From positions 124,001-188,000 of the forward strand of contig NZ_JAIWNB010000018.1 in NCBI RefSeq assembly GCF_020215705.1: a DNA stretch of 64,000 nucleotides, written 5' to 3'. The notes beneath the pieces were generated by a model. It had not been told where the DNA came from and did no database searches. It saw only the letters and a program-made list of their open reading frames with translations. Made by a program: the position numbers and the translations under genes. The DNA is from Nonomuraea aurantiaca. GTDB lineage: Bacteria; Actinomycetota; Actinomycetes; Streptosporangiales; Streptosporangiaceae. Positions 41,438-50,380 of this stretch are shown piece by piece; position 1 is the first letter of the stretch; the number at the start of each line of letters is the position of its first letter.

Positions 41438-42256
41438 TCACATGTTCCGCAGCTCGTCCCACCGCCGCCGGGCGCCCGCCAGCCAGGTGCCGTGCAGGTC
41501 GTTGAAAACGTTGGCCGCGCGCACCCCGATCCAGTTCGGCGGCGACAGCTCCAGGGGCAGGCGCGGGTCGAGCATCGGGAAGCGCCGCCACTCGTGCACG
41601 AGCCGGACCTGCGCCAGCAGCACCGGATCGCCCGGCTCGGGCCGCATGCCGGCGAACTCCTGGATGAACTCCTGATAGTGCGCCGCCAGCTCCCCCAGAT
41701 GCCAGGCCTGCTCCACCAGCGTCCGCTCGGAGCCGATCCCCGCGTAGGGGCCGTTGAACGAGAACACCGCCACGTCCAGCCCCAGCCCCTCGACCACCTG
41801 CTTGGCCTCGGCCTCGCGGGTCGCGTGCGGGCTGACCCACACCCCGGGCACGGGACTGCCGAAGCCCGCCCAGGTCAGACCGGTGCGCAGCCGGTGGCGT
41901 AGCTCGCGCCTGGACTCGGGCACGGTCGCGATCAGCACCACCCAGCGGCCGTCCCACGGCTCGCGGTCGCGGCCGAACGCGTAGATCCGCTCGGCCCCCT
42001 CTGTGAGCAGTTCGCGGCCACGCCGCGTCAGCGACCACCGCACCCGCCGCCCGGAGCGCGCCGACACGATCCACCCGTCGGCGGCCATCCGCGCCAGCGC
42101 CTGCCTGGCCGACTTCTCCTCCACCCCGAGCCCGCCCATCACGTGCAGCAGCGCCGACGTCCACGCCGGCTCATCGGAGGGCAGCACGTGCTCGCCCAGC
42201 ACCGTCAGCAGCATCGACCTCGCGCTCGACTGATGGTGGCGGGGCGGCCTGGCCAT
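41438..42256 (-). CDS. PaaX-family transcriptional repressor
   Basis: 272 aa. The N-terminal winged helix (SARSMLLTVLGEHVLPSDEPAWTSALLHVMGGLGVEEKSARQALARMAADGWIVSARSGRRVRWSLT) and the PaaX C-terminal domain (RWVVLIATVPESRRELRHRLRTGLTWAGFGSPVPGVWVSPHATREAEAK...FSFNG) are plain. PaaX proteins sense aryl- or acyl-CoA esters and repress catabolic operons. It is divergent from a benzoate-CoA-ligase-type gene, the natural target, with a 112-bp AT-rich promoter region between them. Confidence 0.93.
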   Translation of the reverse strand: MARPPRHHQSSARSMLLTVLGEHVLPSDEPAWTSALLHVMGGLGVEEKSARQALARMAADGWIVSARSGRRVRWSLTRRGRELLTEGAERIYAFGRDREPWDGRWVVLIATVPESRRELRHRLRTGLTWAGFGSPVPGVWVSPHATREAEAKQVVEGLGLDVAVFSFNGPYAGIGSERTLVEQAWHLGELAAHYQEFIQEFAGMRPEPGDPVLLAQVRLVHEWRRFPMLDPRLPLELSPPNWIGVRAANVFNDLHGTWLAGARRRWDELRNM

Positions 42257-42301
42257 TCATGCTCCTTTCGGGGCGGAAGTCTGATTCAATGCTACAAGTA
42301 G

Positions 42302-42327
42302 TTGACGATGCATCAATTCTGTATAGA
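42302..42327 (+). promoter_or_regulatory. AT-rich promoter/operator candidate for the CoA-ligase gene
   Basis: TTGACG at 42302 resembles a -35 box and TATAGA at 42322 a -10 box, but the 14-bp spacing is short. The stretch TTGACGATGCATCAA carries TTGA/TCAA arms and a GATGCATC palindrome that could bind the PaaX protein. Tentative. Confidence 0.35.
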
Positions 42328-42368
42328 AGATTCTCGTACGGCGTGTCTCCCTCCCTGTAAGGACGACC

Positions 42369-43958
42369 ATGTCATCGGAGTCGTTCAACGCCAGTCTCTA
42401 TCTCGTGGATCGTCAGGTCGAAGCGGGTCGCGGTGCGCACACCGCGGTCGCGGGCTCGGCCGGCACACTCACATACTCCCAGCTCGCGGCCCGTGTCGGT
42501 GAGCTCTCCTCCGGACTGCGGGTGCTCGGCGTCCGGCCCGAGGAACGGGTCGCGCTCGTCATGTCCGACCGCCCTGAGACGCTCGTCACCATCCTGGCCG
42601 TCATGCGCATGGGCGGCGTCGCCGTGCCGTTGTCGACCATGTACAACGGCGTGGAGCTCGGCGCCCTGATCCGCGACTCGCGGGCCCGCGTGGTGGTGGC
42701 GACGCCCGAGTACGAGCCGATCGTCAGGGTGGCACTCGCGAACACCCCCGAGGTCGCCCTGCTCGTCCTCACCGGCAACGTGGGCCAGCGGGCGGCCGAC
42801 GTCGTCCCGGCGTCCGACGCGGACACCGGGGTCCCGGTGTGCTCGCTGGCCGACGTGGTGGACGCCGGCCGTACGGTGGGCGAGCCGTACCAGACCTGGA
42901 CGGACTCGCCCGCGCTGTGGCTCTACACCTCGGGCACGACCGGCGCGCCGAAGGCGGCCATGCACCGGCACGGCGCCATCAGGGACGTCTGCGAGACCTA
43001 CGGCCGCCAGGTCCTCGGCATCACGCCGGAGGACCGGTGCTTCTCGGTCGCCCGGCTGTTCTTCGCCTACGGCATCGGCAACTCGCTGTTCTTCCCGCTG
43101 TCGGTGGGCGCGACGACGGTGCTGGACCCCTTCAGGCCCACCCCGCCGGGGGTGGTCGCGCGGGTGGTGGCCGAGCGGCCGACGCTGTTCTTCGCCGGGC
43201 CGTCGTTCTACGCGGCCCTGCTCGCCTCCGACGCGCCCGACGACACCTTCTCCTCGGTACGGCTGGCGGCCTCGGCGGGAGAGGCGTTACCGGCGGAGAT
43301 CTACCGGCGCTTCACCGAGAGGTTCGGCGTCGACATCATCGACGGCATCGGCTCGACCGAGGCCCTGCACATCTTCATCTCCAACCGCCCAGGTCAGGTC
43401 AGGCCCGGCACCTCGGGCACCGTCGTACCCGGATACGAGTGCAAGCTGCTCGACGACTCCGGCAGGCCGGTGGCCGACGGCGTACCGGGCCACCTGTACG
43501 TGCGCGGCGACTCCATCGCCACCGGCTACTGGTGCCGGACCGACACCACCCGGCAGGTGTTCCAGGGGGAGTGGTTACGCACCGGCGACACCTACGTGCG
43601 CGACGCCGACGGCGTCTACCAGTGCCTCGGCCGCTCGAACGACATGATCAAGGCGAGTGGCATCTGGGTGTCGCCGACGGAGGTCGAGTCCCGACTGCTG
43701 CAGCACGAGTCGGTCGGCGAGGCCGCGGTCGTCGCCTACACCGACGCGAACGGGCTGGAGAAGCCGGTCGCCTGCGTGGTGCCCGCCACGGGGAAGACGG
43801 TGGACGCGGCGGAGCTCATCGCCTTCTGCCGCGACGGGCTGGCCACCTTCAAACGGCCACGCGAGGTGCTGGTACTGGAGGAGCTCCCCAAGACCGCCAC
43901 CGGCAAGGTCCAGCGCGTGGTCATCCGCCAGATCGCCGCCGACCTGCTCGGCAAATAG
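42369..43958 (+). CDS. Benzoate-CoA ligase-type AMP-forming acyl-CoA synthetase
   Basis: 529 aa ANL-family enzyme that adenylates a carboxylate and transfers it to CoA. P-loop LWLYTSGTTGAPKAAMHRHG, A5 motif DIIDGIGSTEALHIFISN, A7/A8 WLRTGDTYVRDADGVYQCLGRSNDMIKASGIWVSPTEVE, and catalytic Lys in LPKTATGKVQRVVIR. HIFISNRPGQVRPGTSGTVVPGY is characteristic of the benzoate/2-aminobenzoate CoA ligase family. Divergent PaaX suggests induction by its CoA product. The acid is unknown. Confidence 0.9.
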   Translation: MSSESFNASLYLVDRQVEAGRGAHTAVAGSAGTLTYSQLAARVGELSSGLRVLGVRPEERVALVMSDRPETLVTILAVMRMGGVAVPLSTMYNGVELGALIRDSRARVVVATPEYEPIVRVALANTPEVALLVLTGNVGQRAADVVPASDADTGVPVCSLADVVDAGRTVGEPYQTWTDSPALWLYTSGTTGAPKAAMHRHGAIRDVCETYGRQVLGITPEDRCFSVARLFFAYGIGNSLFFPLSVGATTVLDPFRPTPPGVVARVVAERPTLFFAGPSFYAALLASDAPDDTFSSVRLAASAGEALPAEIYRRFTERFGVDIIDGIGSTEALHIFISNRPGQVRPGTSGTVVPGYECKLLDDSGRPVADGVPGHLYVRGDSIATGYWCRTDTTRQVFQGEWLRTGDTYVRDADGVYQCLGRSNDMIKASGIWVSPTEVESRLLQHESVGEAAVVAYTDANGLEKPVACVVPATGKTVDAAELIAFCRDGLATFKRPREVLVLEELPKTATGKVQRVVIRQIAADLLGK

Positions 43959-43970
43959 CCACCCTGGACG

Positions 43971-45488
43971 TCAGAACGCGTCACGCAACTCCCTCTTCAG
44001 CACCTTGCCGCTGGCGTTCTTGGGCAGCGAGTCCACGAACACCACCGTCTTCGGCGTCTTGAAGGCCGCAAGCCGGACCCGCAGGAAGGAGATCAGCTCG
44101 TCGGCGGTCAGGCCGGCGCCCTCGCGCAGGACGACGGCGGCCGTCACCGCCTCGATCCACCGAGGGTCGGGCACCCCGAACACCGCCGCCTCCGCGACGG
44201 CCGGGTGCTGGTAGATGGCCTCCTCGACCTCCCGGCTGGCCACGTTCTCGCCGCCGGACTTGATCATGTCCTTCTTGCGGTCCACGACCGACAGATAGCC
44301 GTCGGCGTCCAGCACGCCCAGGTCGCCGCTGTGGAACCAGCCGCCGCGGAAGGCCTCGGCGGTCTTGTCCGGGTCGTTCCAGTAGCCGAGCATGGCGTGC
44401 GGGCTGCGGTGCACGATCTCGCCGACCACCCCGGGCGGCACCGGCTCGTCGCGGTCGTCGACGATCCGGGTCTCGACGTTCAGCGCGGGCCGGCCCGCCG
44501 AGCCGAGCCTGGTCAGCTGCTCGTCCGGGCCCAGGATGGTGGCCACGGGCGCCATCTCGGTCTGGCCGTAGAAGTTGAACAGCCGCACCCCCGGCAGCCG
44601 CGCGGCGATCTCCTTCAGCACCTCGACCGGCATGATCGAGGCGCCGTAGTAGCCCTTGCGCAGCGACGACAGGTCGCGGCGGTCGAAGTCGGGGTGGCGC
44701 AGCAGGCCGATCCAGACGGTCGGCGGGCAGAACAGCTTGGTGGCGCCCTCCGCCTCGATCGCCGCCAGGATCGCCGCCGGATCGGCGCCGGGCAGGACCA
44801 CGTTGGTGGCGCCGAGATAGAGGCCGGGCGTGAGGAAGCAGTGCAGCTGCGCGCAGTGGTAGAGCGGCAGCGCGTGCACCTCCACGTCGGCGGGGCTCAT
44901 CTCGCCGTCGATCACGCACGAGGTGTACTGGGCGATCAGGCCGCGGCTGGACAGCGTGGCGCCCTTGGGCCTGGACTCGGTGCCGCTGGTGTACATGAGC
45001 TGGATCGGGTCGTCGTCGGCGATCTCCACCCGCGGCTCGGCGTCGTCGCCGTGCGCCAGCCAGTCCGTGACCGGCTCCCACCCTCCGGCGTGCCCGATCA
45101 CCCCGCGCACCGCGATCTCCTCGGAGACGGCCCGCTCGGCCACGGGCAGCAGCGCCTCCTCCACCAGCAGACCCGTCGCTCCCGCGTGCCGGAGGATGTA
45201 GGCGACCTCCTCGGCCCCCAGCATGAAGTTGATCGGCACGGAGATCGCGCCCAGCCTGGCCAGCGCGAAGTACGCCACCACGAAAGCATCGTTGTTATGG
45301 CTGAACAGGGCGAACCTGTCGCCCTTGCCCACGCCCCGGGCGGCCAGCGCGTTGGCCGTGCGGTTCACCGTCCGGTCCAGCTCGGCGTAGGTCCACCGTG
45401 CCCGGCCGTACACGAGCGCGGTCTTGGCGGGGAAGCGCACGGCCGAGCGCCGCAGCAGGTCGCCGATGGCATGCTGGCGAGTCGTCAT
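43971..45488 (-). CDS. Acyl-CoA synthetase (FadD-like, AMP-forming)
   Basis: 505 aa from ATG 45488, with GAGG six nt upstream; two further ATGs at 45494 and 45500 are possible. Motifs: P-loop QLMYTSGTESRPKGATLS, FNFYGQTEMAPVATIL, WFHSGDLGVLDADGYLSVVDRKKDMIKSGGENVASREVEE and LPKNASGKVLKRELRDAF with the catalytic Lys. The pattern fits the fatty-acid/cyclohexanecarboxylate CoA ligase group. It is convergent with the preceding CoA ligase with only 12 bp between stops, so read-through regulation is possible. Confidence 0.92.
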   Translation of the reverse strand: MTTRQHAIGDLLRRSAVRFPAKTALVYGRARWTYAELDRTVNRTANALAARGVGKGDRFALFSHNNDAFVVAYFALARLGAISVPINFMLGAEEVAYILRHAGATGLLVEEALLPVAERAVSEEIAVRGVIGHAGGWEPVTDWLAHGDDAEPRVEIADDDPIQLMYTSGTESRPKGATLSSRGLIAQYTSCVIDGEMSPADVEVHALPLYHCAQLHCFLTPGLYLGATNVVLPGADPAAILAAIEAEGATKLFCPPTVWIGLLRHPDFDRRDLSSLRKGYYGASIMPVEVLKEIAARLPGVRLFNFYGQTEMAPVATILGPDEQLTRLGSAGRPALNVETRIVDDRDEPVPPGVVGEIVHRSPHAMLGYWNDPDKTAEAFRGGWFHSGDLGVLDADGYLSVVDRKKDMIKSGGENVASREVEEAIYQHPAVAEAAVFGVPDPRWIEAVTAAVVLREGAGLTADELISFLRVRLAAFKTPKTVVFVDSLPKNASGKVLKRELRDAF

Positions 45489-45560
45489 GAGCATCCTCAT
45501 CTCCGCCGGGGCGAACACCGAACCATGTTCGGTGATCCTAGCCCTCAGCGGAACGCGAAA

Positions 45561-45587
45561 GCGCCCGCCGCGAGACGCGGCGGGCGC
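45561..45587. terminator. Strong hairpin terminator after the zinc-protease gene
   Basis: GCGCCCGCCGCG-AGA-CGCGGCGGGCGC: a perfect 12-bp stem with a 3-nt loop, 18 bp past the protease stop on the minus strand and followed there by a short T-run. The best terminator in the window. Confidence 0.85.
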
Positions 45588-45604
45588 CCTCAAAGGTCAC
45601 ACCG

Positions 45605-47794
45605 TCAGCTCTGCGGGCTCCCGCCCGGCTGGACGACGCCGTTGACCTTGAGCGTGTACGGCGCGTACTGGCCGACCTGCTCCGTCGAGTCGTCGTAGGC
45701 CACGACCGCGACCACCGTCGGGAACGGCAGCATCGTGGCCAGCTGCAGCCGGTTGAGGCTGACGCTGTTCTTGCCGTTGGACTCCAGCTGCAGCGCCACC
45801 GAGTGCTTCTCGTCGAGGCCGATCAGCCGGACGTTCCAGTTCTCGACCGGAGTCGGGTAGATCTCGGTCGGCGAGTCGAACGGGTCGAGCGACGAGCCGT
45901 CGCTGACCGCCGTGGCGCCGACCGTGATGTCGTCGATCTTCCAGCCGCCCTCGTTGACCCCGCCGTCGCTGACGTAGCGGAAGCCGAGGAGGATCTCCTT
46001 GCCGGCGTAGGCCGACAGGCTGTAGGAGTGCGGCTCGAAGCCGGTCGTGGTGCCGTTGACGCCGGGGCCGAGCGGGCCCGTGACCGTCTTGTCGCCGGGG
46101 ATCGAGGTGTAGGTCTTGCCGCCGTCGGTGGAGACGATCACGTAACCGTAGTCGAATCCCTGCTCCGCCCCGTACTTGGCGAGGAAGCGCAGCGTCGGGT
46201 CGGCGGCCGGGACGGTCACCTTGGTGACGGCGGCGGCGTTGGTGTTGCTGGCGTTGCCGGAGAACAGCACCGGGTTGCCCGCGCGGTCCGGGTCGTCGGA
46301 GACGACGGTCCAGGTCAGCGGCTGGGCGGGCAGGGTCTTGGCGCCCTCGAACGACAGCGAGCGCAGGTCCACCCCGCGCAGGAACTTGCCGTCCGCCTTC
46401 TGCAGCGGCACGTAGTCGGCGCCGTTGGGGGCGGCGCCAGGGGTCTTGTAGGTGGCCGGGTTCGCCAGGTTGACGGTGGAGTTCAGGCTGGCGGTCGTCA
46501 CGCGCTTCTTCGGCACGCCGAGCATGACGCCCTTGGTGCCGCCGACGATCCGGTCCACCAGGGTGGAGGTCTGGAAGTCGTGGATCACCTGGTACATGTT
46601 CTTGGCGCCCACCGCCGCCAGGTTCGCCTTCAGGCTGGCCAGGCCCTGCAGCGTGCCGTCACGGTGCAGCGCCGACATGAACGCCGTGCCGTACCTGTCG
46701 TACAGGAACAGCATGAACGAGTACGCGTTGCCATAGTCGGCCAGCACGCCGTTGGCGTTGGCGCCCTCACCCCAGATGTTGAGCGAGTTCTCCGGGCCGC
46801 CGCAGTCGCGCGGGTTGGTGTTGTACGGCGTCTGGACCGTGCCGAAGCCCTGGAAGCAGTAGATGTGGGTGTCGGTGCCGCGCTCGTTGACGGTCGCCTT
46901 GGGGTTGGAGTAACCGACCAGCGACATCGCGAAGTCCGACAGGCCCTCGTTCATCCAGGTGGTCTCGAGCGGGTCGGTGTAGTAGTGCGCCAGGTGCTGC
47001 CATTCATGCGCGAACGTGCCCTCGTACTGGCGCGGCCGGGCCGGGCGCGAGGTGCACAGGTCGGCGGTCGGCTCGTCGGGCGGGTTCGCGCCGGTGCGGT
47101 GTGCCCAGTCGAAGGCGTCGATCGTCATGACGTTGCGGTCCAGCAGCTCGTTGAACTGGCTGGAGAAGAAGCCCGCGATGTACGTCGGAGCGGCCGGGAA
47201 GCTGTAGTAGTTGTCGTCCCTGATGTTGTCGACCAGGGTGACGGTCTTGTTGCCGCCGCCGGTGTAGACGCCGCCGTTGCCGTTGGCGTCGGGGCCGAGG
47301 ACGGCCTTGGTGCCGTCGCGGTCCGGCGGCGTGCTGAAGGCGGCGGTCTCCTTCGGGTACATGTTGGTGTCGAACTGAGTGACCAGGTCCGCCACCTGCG
47401 CGTCGGTGACCTGCGTGGAGTTGGCGATCTGCGCCCGGCAGTCACCGGCGGGGAAGGACAGGTCGTTGGCGACCCAGACCTCGATGTTGTTGCCGACCCC
47501 GCGCAGCGTGTAGTCCTTGCGGTAGAGCGTGCCGTTGAAGTCGTCCAGCCCGAGCCACTGCCGGACCGTGCCCACCGGCGGCGTGTCGGCGGCGGCCTTC
47601 GTCCTGGCCTGGGCCTTGGCCTCGTACTTGGCGGGCACGTCGACGGGCTTGCCGTCGAGCTTGAAGTCCTTGCGGGAGAGCTCTCGGATGTCGCTGGCGG
47701 GCGGAGCCTTCGGGTCGGCCTGCGCCGGCACAGCGGACAAAAGCGGTAATGCCAGAATTAAGGCCGCGATTCCGATGAATCGGGTGCGCCCCAT
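45605..47794 (-). CDS. Secreted gluzincin metalloprotease with C-terminal jelly-roll domain
   Basis: 729 aa. The signal peptide (FIGIAALILALPLLSAVPAQA) is followed by a propeptide-like region rich in KAKAQARTKAAAD, then the catalytic domain with zinc motif FAHEWQHLAHYYTDPLETTWMNEGLSDFAMSL (two His plus a downstream Glu). That spacing resembles hyicolysin/M30 or immune-inhibitor-A (M6) relatives. Residues about 530-650 (LAKYGAEQGFDYGYVIVSTDGGKTYTSIPG...FRYVSDGGVNEGGWKIDDITVG) form a MAM-like choice-of-anchor J domain typical of M6 peptidases. It degrades extracellular protein. The upstream 90 bp contain TTGACT and an AT-rich stretch, a plausible promoter. Confidence 0.88.
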   Translation of the reverse strand: MGRTRFIGIAALILALPLLSAVPAQADPKAPPASDIRELSRKDFKLDGKPVDVPAKYEAKAQARTKAAADTPPVGTVRQWLGLDDFNGTLYRKDYTLRGVGNNIEVWVANDLSFPAGDCRAQIANSTQVTDAQVADLVTQFDTNMYPKETAAFSTPPDRDGTKAVLGPDANGNGGVYTGGGNKTVTLVDNIRDDNYYSFPAAPTYIAGFFSSQFNELLDRNVMTIDAFDWAHRTGANPPDEPTADLCTSRPARPRQYEGTFAHEWQHLAHYYTDPLETTWMNEGLSDFAMSLVGYSNPKATVNERGTDTHIYCFQGFGTVQTPYNTNPRDCGGPENSLNIWGEGANANGVLADYGNAYSFMLFLYDRYGTAFMSALHRDGTLQGLASLKANLAAVGAKNMYQVIHDFQTSTLVDRIVGGTKGVMLGVPKKRVTTASLNSTVNLANPATYKTPGAAPNGADYVPLQKADGKFLRGVDLRSLSFEGAKTLPAQPLTWTVVSDDPDRAGNPVLFSGNASNTNAAAVTKVTVPAADPTLRFLAKYGAEQGFDYGYVIVSTDGGKTYTSIPGDKTVTGPLGPGVNGTTTGFEPHSYSLSAYAGKEILLGFRYVSDGGVNEGGWKIDDITVGATAVSDGSSLDPFDSPTEIYPTPVENWNVRLIGLDEKHSVALQLESNGKNSVSLNRLQLATMLPFPTVVAVVAYDDSTEQVGQYAPYTLKVNGVVQPGGSPQS

Positions 47795-47884
47795 GAAGCC
47801 CCCTTGGAGTGGTCAGCGAGGGTGACAAAATGTGACTATCTGACCAACCGATGGGCGCGCAAGTAAGTCAATTGCCAAAAAGCT

Positions 47885-48874
47885 TTATCGAATTCGTACT
47901 CCCTCGGCTATCCGAGCGAGCCGCCGGTAGGAGTCGAGCCTCCGGTCCAGGTCAAAGCTGTTCATGGTGACCAGGATCTCGTCCGCGCCGGTGAGCTCCA
48001 CCAGCGCGCCGAGTTCGATCTCGACCTCGTGCGCGGTGCCGTGGATCTGCCCCTTGCGGGATTCCTCGAACAGCGCCCGCTCCCGCTCGGTCATCTCCGT
48101 CGCCAGCACCCGTTCGGCGGGGGACAGCGGCGGGAAGGCGCCGCTCGTGCGCGATCGCGCGGTCGCCCACGCCTCCGGCACCTGCAGCAGCTCCGCCTCG
48201 CGGGCCGTCTCACCGACGGCGACGTTGGCCGCCACGATGACATACGGCCTGGCAGCCCAGGCCGAGGGGCGGAACCCGGTGCGGTAGCGCGAGATCGCCT
48301 CCCGCAGCCGGGCCCCGCCGCCGCCGATCACCATCGGCAGCCCATGTTCGGCGGCGATGTCCGCCCCGGAGCCCATGGCCAGCACGAACACCTGCGGCCG
48401 CAGCCCCTCGGCGGGCAGCGCGTGCACACCGGGATGCCCCCGCTGGTCCCCGGTGAAATAGCCGAGCAGCTCCGCCAGCTGCCCGCCGAACTCGTCGGCG
48501 TCCTCCTTGCCATGGCCGAGCGCCCGGCGAATGCCGCCGGTGAAGCCCACCGAGCGGCCGAGCCCCATGTCGACGCGGCCCGGGTTCAGCGCCTCCAGCA
48601 CGCCGAACTGCTCGGCCACCACCAGCGGCCGGTGGTTGGGCAGCATCACGCCACCCGTGCCCACCCGGATCCGGTCGGTGGCCGCGGCGACGGCGGCGGC
48701 CAGCACGGTCGGCGCCGAGCCGGCCACCCCTGGCACGCTGTGGTGCTCCGACACCCAGAACCGGTGGTAGCCGAGCTCCTCCGCCTGCCGGGCGAACCTG
48801 ACGGTGTCGCGCAGCGCCGTCGCCGGGTCGTGCCCCTCGCGGACGAGGGAGCGATCGAGGATCGAAAGCTTCAT
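47885..48874 (-). CDS. LLM-class flavin-dependent oxidoreductase
   Basis: 329 aa from ATG 48874 (MKLSILDRS). Luciferase-like TIM barrel: FARQAEELGYHRFWVSEHHSVPGVAGSAPTVLAAAVAAATDRIRVGTGGVMLPNHRPLVVAEQFGVLEALNPGRVDMGLGRS, then MVIGGGG and the long C-terminal helix. The EHH and GGVMLPNH patterns are those of the YhbW/MsnO8-type group, which uses FMNH2 supplied by a separate reductase. Substrate unknown. No reductase is adjacent. Confidence 0.92.
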   Translation of the reverse strand: MKLSILDRSLVREGHDPATALRDTVRFARQAEELGYHRFWVSEHHSVPGVAGSAPTVLAAAVAAATDRIRVGTGGVMLPNHRPLVVAEQFGVLEALNPGRVDMGLGRSVGFTGGIRRALGHGKEDADEFGGQLAELLGYFTGDQRGHPGVHALPAEGLRPQVFVLAMGSGADIAAEHGLPMVIGGGGARLREAISRYRTGFRPSAWAARPYVIVAANVAVGETAREAELLQVPEAWATARSRTSGAFPPLSPAERVLATEMTERERALFEESRKGQIHGTAHEVEIELGALVELTGADEILVTMNSFDLDRRLDSYRRLARIAEGVRIR

Positions 48875-48916
48875 CACATATGTCGGCAACAGCGCCGGAG
48901 CTCGGCTGCTTCCGGG

Positions 48917-49948
48917 CTACTTCTGATAGAGGCCGACCGACCAGCGGACCGGGCGGTTGGTGGCAGTGCCCAGTAGCTTCCAGGTGACCTTGACGGTGGT
49001 CGTCTTGTTCGTGGGATAGCTGAACTCGCTCACCGCCGAGGGGAAGGCGCCACCCTCCCATACGCCGCAGGAGCCGCTGCCCCCCGCCGGGTGGCCGTTC
49101 GCCATGAAGCTGAACCACAGGCGACCGGCCAGGTCGCCGGTGCACAACGTGTCGAAGCCCACCTTGCCCCGCACCTTGAACGTGGCGGAGCCGTTCTGAG
49201 GCCAGACGCCGGTCTTCGTCTCCGCGAGCCGTGCCTCACCCGCGTGATCCGGCAGGGCTTTGAGCGGCGGTGGCTCGGCCGGTCGCGCGGGGGGCGTCCA
49301 CTCGTACACGGCCAGTGACCAGAGGCCGCGGGTGGGTTTCCGCGGCACGCACGTGCCGTTTCGCATGAGGCAACCACCGCCACGGACCGTCGTGTTGAAC
49401 GTGAGCGTGAGCTTCGAGCCGCTTGTGGCGGCCGGCACCAGTAGCGGTCGCAGTTGCATGCTCCGCGAGCACCCGCCGAAGTCGGCTGAGGTGGACCTGC
49501 CGTCACCCGTGGACACGCTCGGCGCGTCGGTGCTCGGTCCCGCGCAGACCGCTCCGACGTCGAGCGGCTTGCCAGAGACCGGGATCGTCACGGATACCTT
49601 GGTCGGCCCCGCCCTCTTGATCGCCGTGATGGCGATCCGCCGGTACTTCGTGCCGTCCGAGGTGGTGAAACGCTCCGGCAGAAAGTCCGCCGGCTGCTTG
49701 GGGACGAGCGTGGCCTCGGAGGCGGTCGCGGGCCGCGGCTCCGTCGGCCTGGAGAGGGACCCGGGGAGGAGGGAGACGCCCAGCGCGACGGCCGCCGCCA
49801 CCGCGGTCACCCCGCCGCCGCCCAGCGCGCGCCTGCGCAGGCGGATCCGCCGGATGCGGGCCGCTATCTCTTCGTGCCGGGCCGGGTTGGCGGGGGAGGG
49901 GCCGTCACCGTGCTCGCGCAGGACGTCCCGCAGGTCATGAACGGTCAT
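48917..49948 (-). CDS. Single-pass membrane protein downstream of SigE-like sigma factor (putative anti-sigma)
   Basis: 343 aa from ATG 49948, whose first base overlaps the sigma-factor stop (ATGA). A cytoplasmic N-terminus of about 40 residues (MTVHDLRDVLREHGDGPSPANPARHEEIAARIRRIRLRRR) precedes one membrane helix (GGGGVTAVAAAVALGVSLL) and a large extracytoplasmic part with about six Cys and two similar beta-rich halves. The coupling and topology fit a sigma-regulating membrane partner, although no zinc-type anti-sigma motif (HxxxCxxC) is present. Function otherwise unrecognised. Confidence 0.7.
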   Translation of the reverse strand: MTVHDLRDVLREHGDGPSPANPARHEEIAARIRRIRLRRRALGGGGVTAVAAAVALGVSLLPGSLSRPTEPRPATASEATLVPKQPADFLPERFTTSDGTKYRRIAITAIKRAGPTKVSVTIPVSGKPLDVGAVCAGPSTDAPSVSTGDGRSTSADFGGCSRSMQLRPLLVPAATSGSKLTLTFNTTVRGGGCLMRNGTCVPRKPTRGLWSLAVYEWTPPARPAEPPPLKALPDHAGEARLAETKTGVWPQNGSATFKVRGKVGFDTLCTGDLAGRLWFSFMANGHPAGGSGSCGVWEGGAFPSAVSEFSYPTNKTTTVKVTWKLLGTATNRPVRWSVGLYQK

Positions 49949-50328
49949 CGGTGCAGCTCCTTCACCATGGTCTCGTCCACTCGCAGCACGACCACCGCCC
50001 GCTGCCTGGCGGGGAGCCGGCCGACGGCCCGCCACAGCGCGTCGCGGTCGTCGGAGACCGGATCGCTTGCCGGGGTGTCCGGCAGGTCGTCGCTCGGCAG
50101 CTCACGTCGCCATCTCCGGCGCCACCACGAGGTGTAGGTGGTCACCAGGACCTTGCGCACGTACGCCTCTGGCTCCTCCACACGAGCCCAGGCGAACCAC
50201 GCCTTGGCCAGCGACTCCTGGAGCAGGTCCTCCGCGCTCGCCCAGTCGTGGGTCAGCAGGTACGCCGTGCGTAACAGCCGATCCGATCGAGTGACCACGA
50301 AGTCCTGATATATCCCCCGGTCCGCCAC
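49945..50328 (-). CDS. ECF sigma factor (SigE family) truncated before region 4.2
   Basis: 127 aa from GTG 50328, which follows GGAGG. Region 2 is intact: YQDFVVTRSDRLLRTAYLLTHDWASAEDLLQESLAKAWFAWARVEEPEAYVRKVLVTTYTSWWRR. The start of region 4 is present (ALWRAVGRLPARQRAVVVLR) but the protein then ends VDETMVKELHR, where family members continue about 40 more residues with the helix-turn-helix that binds the -35 element. The last codons double as the ribosome-binding site of the next gene. It could be non-functional, act as a decoy, or use another -35 reader. Confidence 0.85.
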   Translation of the reverse strand: MADRGIYQDFVVTRSDRLLRTAYLLTHDWASAEDLLQESLAKAWFAWARVEEPEAYVRKVLVTTYTSWWRRRWRRELPSDDLPDTPASDPVSDDRDALWRAVGRLPARQRAVVVLRVDETMVKELHR

Positions 50329-50380
50329 GTACCGCCTCCTGTCGTCGCCTGTCGACGGTAGGGACGCATCGAGTGCGGAC

